A stretch of DNA of 64,000 bases from Boswellia sacra (taxonomy: Eukaryota > Streptophyta > Magnoliopsida > Sapindales > Burseraceae), in NCBI GenBank assembly GCA_013180625.2, contig SNVD02010198.1, positions 248,001-312,000 of the forward strand, read 5' to 3'. Below, one piece after another: positions 47,191 to 56,552 of this stretch. The position numbers and the translations under genes were made by a program. The notes beneath the pieces are model-generated. The model saw nothing but the letters and a program-made list of their open reading frames with translations, was not told the origin of the DNA and made no database searches. The number at the start of each line of letters is the position of its first letter. Position 1 is the stretch's first letter.

Positions 47191-50100
47191 GTGATTATGA
47201 CAAATGTAAAAATAGATGCATTGACAGTGAGACAGCATAGTCAAAGTAGGAAACCAGAAAAAAGGAAAAAATCTTGGTCGAGAGGTAGATTGGGAAAAGA
47301 TGAGTGTGCCTTTTGTCATGAGAAAGGGCATTGGAAGAAAGATTGTCCGAAGTTGAAAATGAACGATAAGGGCAAGGCTATTTCGGATGCATGTGTTGTT
47401 GAGCGTGAGGATAATAATGAATCAGATATATGTCTAGTTGTTCACCCATCCACTTTTGGTTCTAATGAGTGGATTATGGATTCGGGTTGTACTTGTCATA
47501 TGTGTCCACATAGGTAATGGTTCTTTCAGTTTAAAGAGCTTAATTGTGGAATTGTATATATGGGCAATGATGATATTTGCCATACTGCTGGGATAGGTTC
47601 GATTCGATTAAGGAATCATGTTGGATTGACTAGAATTCTGACAGATGTTCGGTACGTACCGAAGTTGAAGAATATCATCTCTTTGGGAGCCTTAGAATCT
47701 AAAAGTTGTGCAGTATCTATTTGAGATGGTATTTTGAAGGTCACTTCAGACGCTTTTGTGGTATTGAAAGACACTAGGAGGAACAACTTGTATTACTATA
47801 ATGGTAGTACGGTTATTGGATCAGCGGCTATGGTTTCTGATAATGATACAGATTCAGAGATCACTAGACTGTGGCATATGCATATGGGACATGCAGGTGA
47901 GAAAGCCTTATTCAGTTTGGTCAAATAAGGTTTATTGAAAGGTGCAAAGACCTACAAGCTGGATTTTTGTGAGCATTGTATTCTAGGAAAGCAAAAGAGA
48001 GCAAAATTTGGCACCGCTATTCATAATACTAAGGGTATTCTTGATTATGTTCACTCAGATATATGGGGACCTACCAAAACCACATCTATGTGAGGTAGGT
48101 ACTACTTTGTTACTTTTGTTGATGATGTACTATTTGAATTCAAAAGATGATGTACTTAGTGCTTTCCTTAAGCGGAAAAAGATGATTGAGACACAAACTG
48201 GCAAGGAGATCAAGCATCTCAGAACAGATAATGGTGGTGAGTATTGCATTGATCAGTTTTTGAAATTGTGTCAAGATGAAGGTATTATACGTCATTTTAC
48301 TGTTAGAGGTACACCACAGTAGAATGGGGTGGCAAAACGCATGAACCAGACATTGCTGGAGAAAGTTTGGTGTATGTTGTCCAATGCTGGGTTAGGCAAA
48401 GAATTTTGAGCTGAGGCTGTGACTTGTACGTGTCATCTCATTAATTGTCTACCTTCAGTTGCTATTGGTGATAGAAATCCATTAGAGGTATGGTTTCGAC
48501 AACCTGTTTCTGATTATGATTCTTTACATGTTTTTGGTTCCACTGCATATTATCATGTGAAAGAATCTAAGCTGGATCCTAGAGCCAAGAAAGCGATTTT
48601 CTTGGGGTTTGCTTCAAGAGTAAAAGGATATCGTCTTTGGTGTCCTAGTTCGAGGAATATTGTATCCAACCAAGATGTGACATTTGATGAGTCTTCAATG
48701 TTGAAGAAATCATAAAACCAGACAAAGGTGAATGGTACTCCACAAGTGGAGCATACTCAGCAGGAGGTAGAGTTTGAAACAAAAACATTGAACCCAGTTA
48801 GATCTGTTGAGACAGATGATGGTACTCCTATGACAGAAGAGGATTTGGGAGATGATGGAGAGGGTTCTACTCAAGAACCTCAACAACAACAAGAATCTAT
48901 TGTAATTAATAGGCCAAAATATGAGATTCGCAGACCTACTCGATTTGTTCATATGGTGACCTATGCACTTCCAATTGTAGATGATGATGTTCCTTCCACT
49001 TATAAAGAGGCAGTCAGATGTTCTGAAGTTGATCAGTGGAAGACAGCTATGAGCAAAGAGATGCAGTCTCTTCAAAAGAATGAAACTTGGGAGCTAGCTC
49101 AACTACTGAAGGGTAAAAAGGTAATTGGGTGCAAATAGGTATATACAAAGAAAGATGAATTTCCTAACAAGAATTACGTCTGCTACAAGGCAAGGTTGGT
49201 GGCTAAAGGCTACGCTTAGAGGGAAGGAATTGACTATAATAAGGTATTTTCTCTAGTTGTGAAACATTCTTCTATTAGAATTTTGTTGGCCTTGATAGCT
49301 CAGATGAATATGGAACTAGTTCAACTTGATGTAAAAACTGCATTTTTACATGGGGACTTGGAAGAGGAAATCTATATGACTCAACCAGAGGGATTCAAAG
49401 TTGCTGCTAAGAAAGATTTGGTGTGGTAGCTGAAAAGATCGCTTTATGGTTTGAAGCAATCTATGAGGCAGTGGTACAAGCGATTTGATTGGTTTATGAT
49501 GGGTCAGAGGTGCACTTGCTTTGGTAATTAAGTGTATTTTCAGAGGCTAAGTGATAGTTTTTTCATTTATCTACTCTTGTATGTTGATGATATGTTGATA
49601 GCTTCGATGAATGTCGAAGAAATTGAGAAGTTGAATCGAGAGTTTGAGATGAAAGATTTAGGTGAAGTTAGAAGATACTAGGTATGGAGATTAGTAGAGA
49701 TAGAGGGACAAACAAGATTTGTTTGACTCAGAAGCAGTATCTGAAGAAGGTATTACAGCGGTTTGGCATTACAGAGTAGTCAAAACCTGTAAGTACCCCA
49801 CTTGCTCCTCATATGAAACTCAGTGCATCTTTATCTCCTAGTACAGATGAGGAACAAGAGTATGTGTCTCGAGTTCCATATGCTAATGAAGTTGGTAGCT
49901 TGATGTATTCTATGGTGTGTACAAGACCCGACATTTCACATGCAGTTGGAGTTGTGAGCAGTTACATACATGATCCTGATAAAGGACATTGGCAAGTAGT
50001 GAAATGGATTCTACGGTATTTGCCAAAAATCGTAGATGTTGGCTTAGTTTTTGAGAGGGATGATACATGTGATCAGTATACTATTGGTTATATTGATTCT

Positions 50101-50540
50101 GATTATGCTGGTGATTTGGATAACATCGGTTGACAATCGATTATGTGTTTACTCTTACAAGAGCATCACTGAGTTGGAAGTCTACTTTACAGTCTACGGT
50201 GGCTTTGTCTACTATAGAGGCAGAGTATATGGCAATGACAGAGGCTATAAAGGAAGCTATTTGGTTATAGGGATTGCTGGATGAATTAAGAATTGGGCAG
50301 AAGAAGATCACTCTTTATTCTGACAGTTAGAGTGCAATCCAGTTAGCAAAGAATCCAGTGTTCCATATTCATACGAAACATATTGATGTTTGGTATCATT
50401 TTGTGTGGGAGATCATTGATGAAGGAAGAATATTACTTTAGAAGATTGAGACTACCGAGAATCCCACAGATATGCTGACTAAGGTTGTGGCAACGATCAA
50501 GTTTAGTCATTATTTGAACTTGATCAACATTGTGCGAGTT
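47191..50540 (+). pseudogene. Copia 3 gag 3' end and pol
   Basis: Zinc knuckle CAFCHEKGHWKKDC; protease DSGCTCHM; GAG-pre-integrase LWHMHMGHAGEKAL with CEHCILGKQKR; integrase HSDIWGPTKT, RTDNGGEY and RGTPQ*NGVAKRMNQ; then VFGSTAYYHVKESKLDPRAK, typical of the Tork/TAR-like copias; reverse transcriptase from QLDVKTAFLHGDLEEEIYM to LYVDDMLI (49570-49600); RNase H to ATIKFSHYLNL. About a dozen stops, most explained by one C-to-T or G-to-A change at a CAG, CAA or TGG codon. Confidence 0.92.
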
Positions 50541-50629
50541 TGACGGTGCCATTGGGTGCATTTGGAGGCGTTGTAACTATGATAGAGAATATGGAAAAAA
50601 GAAGAGTCTTATGGTGGATTGGCTAAATT

Positions 50630-50644
50630 ACCAAGGTGGAGAGT
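50630..50644 (+). other. Copia 3 polypurine tract
   Basis: AAGGTGGAGAGT immediately precedes the right LTR. Confidence 0.75.
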
Positions 50645-51188
50645 TGTTGGAGTTTTGGATCTTTAGCCATTTGTATGTGTGTGCAAGGATCTCATATGGA
50701 GTGAGAGTCATTGTATTGGAGAAGCTTGGGCTTATAAATTAAAGCCAAGTCTTCTCATTTAACTGTCCCATTGAAATTCTCCTTCACCCTCCCCCCATAT
50801 TTATAAGGTCTCACTAAAAGACCTCATAGTTTAAGGGCTTTTTTATTAAGGACCTTAAAGTTTGTAATATTTATTTTTCTCCTTTATTTTTGGGTAATTA
50901 CAGTTTGACCCAATTATTCGGGTAATTACAGTTTGGTTCAATAGTTGTGGTATTTGTATTGTGACCCAAAAGTTTGTAAATCTCTTTGAAGATAGTGAAA
51001 GGTTTCTCCAACGGCGTCCGAGGACGTAGGTAACAATACCGAACCTCGTTAAATCTTGGTGTTCATGCTATTTCTGCATTATTGGTTAATTGTTTACCTC
51101 TTTAGTTGCTATTATATTCAATTATCTGGCATAATTTGTGGTTGTGCATTTGGTTGTTTTGATGGTATCACTTCAGCATTGTGCAACA
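50645..51188 (+). repeat. Copia 3 right LTR
   Basis: 544 bp, complete, followed directly by TTCTC. Confidence 0.93.
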
Positions 51189-51537
51189 TTCTCATAGAGT
51201 TCCAAGAAACAAGAGATTGTAGCACAGTCTGCCGCAGAGGCTGAATTTGTTGCTGCTACAAAATCAAGCATTGCGGCTGAGAAAGTTGTTATGTGATTAA
51301 CACTTGAAGCAACTGAATGAAACAGCGGTATTCGTGGACAATCAGGATCAAATATTTCATGGAAAAACTAAGCATTTCAAGATCAAATATTTCTTTTTAA
51401 GAGAAATGCAAAATGAAGGAGAGGTGAGCCTCACATATTGCAGATCTGAAAATCAGCTCGCAGATATTTTTTCAGAACCTGTGCCAGCTAACAAGTTCGA
51501 GCTTGTCCAGCTAAGACGTAGAGTTTGCAGCTCCTAA
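51189..51537 (+). pseudogene. Copia 2 RNase H, 3' part
   Basis: Continues the copia 2 RNase H after the nested element: SKKQEIVAQSAAEAEFVAAT, then a frameshift near 51295, then VFVDNQDQIFHGKTKHFKIK, FFLREMQNEG and ENQLADIF. It ends with a TAA before the polypurine tract. Confidence 0.9.
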
Positions 51538-51549
51538 TGCATGGAGGAG

Positions 51550-51946
51550 TGTTAGTTAGCTGCTCTAAGGACTGTAACTTATCCACATGTTAGATAATTA
51601 TTTTATGCTTCCTTAAATGTGTACATATTTCTTTATGTTTCCTGAAATATGTCCACGTGTACTGTATGCTTCCATTCTATTTGTGTTCTTTTCAGTTATC
51701 AAAATGAGTCTATCCTAGTCTTTAGGAAGCAGTTAGCTTGTTCAAGACGTGTTGTAGTTCATGGCTTGATTCCCGGCTACTAAGTTAGTTGTTTAGGTTT
51801 ATATATATATATAGCTTAACGCATCAATGAAGATAAGAATTCCCAGATTGCATTCCCGTATCCTTCTTCAGTACCAAACAACTCTTCAATCCTCTGTTTT
51901 CTTTTTCACCTCTAAAACGAACACTTTCCAATTGGCTGTCTTTGCA
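51550..51946 (+). repeat. Copia 2 3' LTR
   Basis: Starts TGTTAGTTAGC directly after the purine tract ATGGAGGAG. It contains a TATATATATATA box near 51801 and leader-like sequence. The right border is set by where MFS exon 4 begins; TTTGCA at 51946 is the likely end but could be off by a few bases. Confidence 0.75.
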
Positions 51947-51950
51947 TTGA

Positions 51951-52150
51951 TGAAAATAGATGCTGGAAACTGTGTAGATCCCCTTGCTGCACATCCGAGC
52001 TCCAAATAATAATCCTCTTGTTAAAGTAGCAGGCTGATGGCATAACCAGCGGGAAAAGGAATATAAAAGTCAGAATGGACAAGATTGCCATGGAATTCTT
52101 GCGGCTAGCTCTGTCCACAGTTATGGAAAATAAAAAAAGCCCTGGAAACT
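51951..52150 (-). pseudogene. MFS transporter copy D, exon 4 (truncated)
   Basis: The acceptor ATTTCCAG is followed by the FPGLFLFSITVDRASRK region, helix 9 (FIFLFPLVMPSA) and GLLFGARMCSKGIYTVSSIY. The exon is cut at its 3' end by the copia 2 LTR, so the APE donor region is gone. Exons 1-3 of copy D are not upstream: the next MFS sequence (copy E, 52553) is on the opposite strand. Bases 52151-52421 show nothing. Confidence 0.85.
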
Positions 52151-52421
52151 CTGGAAATGAATTTTAAGGTTAATTGATAGTACTGCACCATCACTCCTCA
52201 TACAAGAAGTGGAAATCAGTTATGCGTTATCTGCCAAGCTAGTGAGGAATACGTTAATGTAAAGGTAGAATGAGATTGGGGTGGATATATTATTAATATT
52301 TCAAAAGTTGGAGGTAAAATAGAATTAACCAAAACTTAGGGATGTCTATGTGAGACCAGTCTCTGTCCATGTATACGTATATTGCATTATTGATGGATAA
52401 TGATTGACTTTTTTTTTTTTT

Positions 52422-52495
52422 GCGGGGTTTGGGTTGGCGGGGCCCCTGACGGGGGCGGGGGCGGGGGGGGGTGTTGGGGGGTGTGGGGCTGGAGA
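52422..52495 (+). other. G-rich tract with G-quadruplex potential
   Basis: About 70 bases with at least eight runs of three or more G (for example GGGGGCGGGGGCGGGGGGGG), directly after a T run. It ends about 60 bases upstream of the copy E start codon. It stands out strongly in AT-rich surroundings. Confidence 0.9.
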
Positions 52496-52552
52496 TGAAT
52501 ATAAACGAGCATCTGGCTTAGATGCAGCTAACTTGGATGTCGTGCTGTTGAG

Positions 52553-52639
52553 ATGGACGCTAAACGGCTTGTGTACACGCTCGATGAAGCGCTCACTTCA
52601 GTGGGGTCTGGGAAGTTTCAAGCTTTTGTTCTTCTTTAT
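52553..52639 (+). pseudogene. MFS transporter copy E, exon 1, 5' part
   Basis: ATG at 52553, then MDAKRLVYTLDEALTSVGSG and KFQAFVLLY, the conserved N-terminus of the family. It is cut at TTTAT by the gypsy insertion and continues in the same frame at 63133 (TAT GCA GGA). Opposite orientation to copies A-D. Confidence 0.92.
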
Positions 52640-55202
52640 TGTAATATCCTTTTTTTTTTTGTAATGTATATTATAACATGTGTTATGGTTACATGTGTAA
52701 TATATGTATTAATGTGTTATGTGTTGGATTTGTAATGTAATAGATGAGAGATGATGGGCTTAGTGGAAAGGAGGAAAGGAAGGGAGCACTAAATGGAAAT
52801 TGTGCTTTATGATATTTAATAAATAGGAAGAATTCTATAATTTCTTCCATCCTTGATCTCTAAACACACGTTCCAGCCCTTCATTCCCTCTAAGCTCCAC
52901 ACACACACACACACACAACTTCAACAAGAATTCAAGCAAGCAAGTGGTAAGAACTCTTCTCTCCTTTAGAATTCTTGTGCTATTATGTATGTATTTGCAA
53001 GAATTCTTTTGGGTTGTGATGTGAGTATATGAATTGTTGTTTTGCTACTGGAAATTTGTGTGGAAACATGAATTTGAATGAGTTTTGAGTGCATCTAAGC
53101 AAGAGGATGAAGATATAAGCTAGAATTGAGAGTCTAGTTTAAATCTTGGAAATTTTGTTACACTGAGCAGTGCATGTTCCGAAAATTAACAAAAATCAGT
53201 GGGACATTTTCTTGTTCTGAAATTTTTATGGATGAAAACAGACATGTCCAGGAGTGTATAGCAATTGGATTCACTCAAAAATTTGAAGTAGGTGATTTGT
53301 AGTGAATTTTTTAATTTCTGGTATGGTATTGCACATTCCCCTGTCTTAGAACAGAGTAGGGGAAGACGATTTTAATTGAAGGTCCAAATCTTCATAGAAA
53401 TAGAACCTGATTTTTGGTATGCAAGTCCTTTTATGTGTCATATATGAGACTGTAAATTTTCACTGAGATTGAAGGTCTGTGTGAATTGTTATAGATTTTT
53501 AAATTTGGCTTGTTAAAACTGGAATTTTTAGTTTCCAAAACAGGGCAGTTAGAAATAAATGGATTTGAATGGGTTAAACACTTTGAAAAGCCCTGCTTTT
53601 TGGTATGGAGGTAGACATATATGTTATGTACCAGCCTGTAAATTTGTGTAGCCATTTGAGTAGGATTGAAATTCCTACAAATTTTTAAGTTGATAGTGCT
53701 CAGTGAAGTCAATGCAGTGCCAGGATGGTTGAGGTAATGAATTTGATTATTTTGAGTAACCTAATGACCCCAATTTGCTCTAAAAATTTTAATGAGACAT
53801 GAGGTATGTGTCTAAAAGATTTATACCAAATTGTGTGAATTTTGAAAGTAGACAACTGTTGTTGTAAATTGTTTGTCAAAGTAAGTATAGAAATAGAGCC
53901 AAAAAGGGGAAATGTTTTACAATTGTGTGGTGACCTAAAAAGAGATTTTTGTTTTATTTTTAGGTCAATCAAAAGCATTGAAAAGCAGCCATACAAGGTA
54001 AGTAAGCTAACTAATCTGAGGCCACAATAAATTGTGTACTGTATGTATGAAATTTTGTGGATTATAACACTATTAAATGCTAGCAATTTGATGCTTGAAT
54101 GTGAAATATTGTGACTGTTTTGGAAGCATGATATAGAGCTTCCTTTATGTGACTGATTGTGAATGATGAAACCTGATTGACATGCCAAGACCTAGGAAGT
54201 TTAGCTCTCATGGCTTGAGGGGAGGTCTGGACCATGTGTTTCTCTAAACGAAATTTGGTAGCATGGGCCCGGTATCACCCGGATTGTCAGACTAGCCTCG
54301 AGCTATTTCAAGTGTAGGCATCTAAATGTATTTGTACTGTTCCATGGCTTGAGGGGAGGTCTGGACCATGTGTTTCTCTAAATGAGATTCGGTAGCATGG
54401 GCCCGGTATCACCCGGATTGTCAGACTAGCCTTGAGCATTCCGTACTCCCATGGCTTGAGGGGAGGTCTGGACCATGTGTTTCTCTAGACGAGATTCGGT
54501 AGCATGGGCCCGGTATCACCCGGATTGTCAGACTAGCCTTGAGCTATTATATGGGAACTGACTGTGAAATGAAAAGTCCTACCTTGATTAGAGAGTCTTT
54601 TCCCCTAGGTGACTGTAACTGATACTGTGGAAGCTTCCTCAATATGTGATTGTGATTATGCACGAAAAAGCAATGAGTAGAGAAATGTGAACTCACTTAT
54701 ATGAGGTTAAATCGACCTATAGAGGTCTAGAAAGAAAATTGGCACGGGAGCGCAAATGTAACCGAAGTGAACTTGAAGCATTTCTTTTCTTTACAATTTA
54801 GATAATGCTTGTGTAGTTAGAAATGGATAGTTTCATATTGTGGATTGAATTCTATTGCTATTGTTTATTGCTGTATATTCGCTTAGCTTACTTACTGAGT
54901 TTTACTCATGAAAGTTGTTGTGTGCCTCAGGTGATCAATAGATTGAGCTAGGGATGGAGGACTTTTGGCATTGTTGACAGAGTTCCCTTGGCAACCATAG
55001 ACCGCTGCTCTATATTTGCATAGCCATACTGTAGAACTTCTTTTGATTTTTGAATGTACATAAATGCAGTAGAATTAGGTGGTTGTCATTAGGAACTCTA
55101 TCTGGAGTTATACTTATATTAATCCTTCAAAGAAATATTGGAGTTCATATTTAATTGATCGTATAAATGCTATATTTTGTATGTCGAGTATGGGTTGTGA
55201 CA
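52640..55202 (+). repeat. Gypsy 5' LTR
   Basis: 2,563 bp. Includes a (CA)n run near 52900 and three 95-bp units at 54209-54544. Nearly identical to the 3' LTR, with scattered substitutions and small indels. Confidence 0.94.
54209..54544 (+). repeat. Three 95-bp units in the gypsy 5' LTR
   Basis: Units at 54209-54304, 54343-54437 and 54450-54544. Each starts CATGGCTTGAGGGGAGGTCT, contains GCATGGGCCCGGTATCACCC and ends GACTAGCCTTGAGC. The same three units are in the 3' LTR at 61572-61666, 61716-61810 and 61823-61916. Confidence 0.96.
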
Positions 55203-55206
55203 GTAG

Positions 55207-55218
55207 TGGTATCAGAGC
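55207..55218 (+). other. Gypsy primer-binding site
   Basis: TGGTATCAGAGC, a perfect match to the initiator tRNA-Met complement, four bases after the 5' LTR. Confidence 0.95.
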
Positions 55219-55433
55219 ATAGGTTTAAGATTCTGTAGACACTTTTGTTGCAAGCGGTCAAGGGAACCAAGTCTATGCCAAATCCTCCATAGTAAGTAAG
55301 TTTGATAATTGTTTGATTTCCATGTTGAAATCTCTGAAATGGTTTTATATGATGAGAAGTGCTAATTATTATTATTAGTATTATTGTTATTATATGACGC
55401 CTCATTCTATTCTGATGATCAGAATTGATAGTC

Positions 55434-56552
55434 ATGTCTCGACCGGGACGACCTAGGAGGGCTGATAACCTCACCGTGGAGGAAATGAGAAGAGGTAGCA
55501 CCACATCTAGAGTGAGACGAACCTCGAAGCTGGATGAACCTGCTTTGGTCAGAAATAGAAGATCGAAGAGGCAGGTTGGGACTAGTAGCAGCTCACGGGC
55601 TCAGGACACTACAGTCCAAGAGTTAGTACAGATTTTGACTGATGTGAGACGGGAGACTGCACAACCTAGTTCCATCACCTCTGAAAATATACAAGTTGTG
55701 GAGCAGTTTAGAAGACTCAACCCTCCATCCTTTACAGGCTCAACAGACCCATTAGCTGCAGAAGAATGGGTTCGTAAAATGGAGAGAATATTCGAGCTTA
55801 TGGGGTGTACTGATACACAACGGCTCACATGTGCTACTTTTATGCTAGACGATAGTGCAAGTTACTGGTGGGAAATGACCAAGAGAGCTCACACTGGGGA
55901 AGATGGAGTGCTTACTTGGGCTCAGTTTAAAGAGTTATTTTATGATAAGTACTTCCCTCAGTCATTGAAGAATGAGAAGATTGCTGAATTTTTACAGTTA
56001 ACTCAGGGGTCCATGTCCCTCACAGAATATGAAAGGAAGTTCGAGGCCCTCTCCAGATTTGCTCCACACCTCATCAATACAGAAGAGGAGAAAGCCAAGC
56101 TCTTTGAGAGAGGCCTGAAACCAGAAATTCGAAGGCACGTGGCAGCTTTTGAATTGAAAAGCTACAGTGCAGTGCTGAGGAAGGCTCAGATATTGGACAG
56201 AGATGAAGAAATGACTGAAGCTGGCAAGTCTAAAGAAGAGGGTTCTGGTTCTCAACCAAGGAAGCCATGGAGGAACAATAGCAAACGGTTCGAGAAAGGC
56301 AAGGGAAAAAAGAAGCAGAATACGAGCAGAAAAGAATTTCCTGTATGTGACACATGCCACAAACCACATAAAGGAATGTGTCATTTCAAGACTGGAGCGT
56401 GCTTCCGATGTGGAAAAATCGGACACTTTGTTGCTTCATGTCCTGAAGCCATTCAAGCTCCAATTACTCCTGGTAGAGTTTAGAATGCACCGGGCAGGGA
56501 ACCACGAGCTCAAGGAAGAGTCTATGCCCTCACCACCACCGAAGCACGGTAG
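55434..56552 (+). pseudogene. Gypsy gag
   Basis: The ATG at 55434 opens MSRPGRPRRADN. The retrotransposon gag domain covers about residues 85-230 (NPPSFTGSTDPLAAEEWVRK to ERGLKPEIRRHV). A basic linker and a CCHC knuckle CFRCGKIGHFVASC follow. Stops TAG at 56481 and 56550 interrupt the gag-protease linker. The frame is otherwise the same as pol. Confidence 0.93.

Larger units (their letters stand above)
46728..51188 (+). mobile_element. Ty1/copia LTR retrotransposon 3, nested in copia 2
   Basis: 4,461 bp flanked by a perfect TTCTC target duplication (46723-46727 and 51189-51193). The right LTR is 50645-51188 (544 bp, TGTTGG to GCAACA). The left LTR keeps only its first ~348 bp (46728-47075); a deletion then joins it directly to the 3' end of gag, so PBS and most of gag are missing. 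The host element reads on at the right (SKKQEIVAQS), which confirms the boundary. Many stops; non-autonomous. Confidence 0.94.
43113..51946 (+). mobile_element. Ty1/copia LTR retrotransposon 2 (split by copia 3)
   Basis: Plus-strand element with gag, protease, integrase, reverse transcriptase and RNase H in copia order. It is split inside RNase H by copia 3 (46728-51188, TTCTC duplication). Its own length without that insert is about 4.4 kb. The 3' LTR is at 51550-51946; no matching 5' LTR exists, and the 5' side carries the short LTR at 42971-43112 instead. It lies in intron 4 of MFS copy D and has removed the end of exon 4. Confidence 0.9.

Noticed and set aside
54209..54544. Regular 95-bp repeats considered as a CRISPR-like array
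   Set aside because: Only three units, no variable spacers of equal length, located in a plant retrotransposon LTR.
55151..55504. Minus-strand open frames across the gypsy leader, LTRs and gag-pol
   Set aside because: Antisense shadows of the retroelement with no domain; the LTR ones occur in both LTRs.
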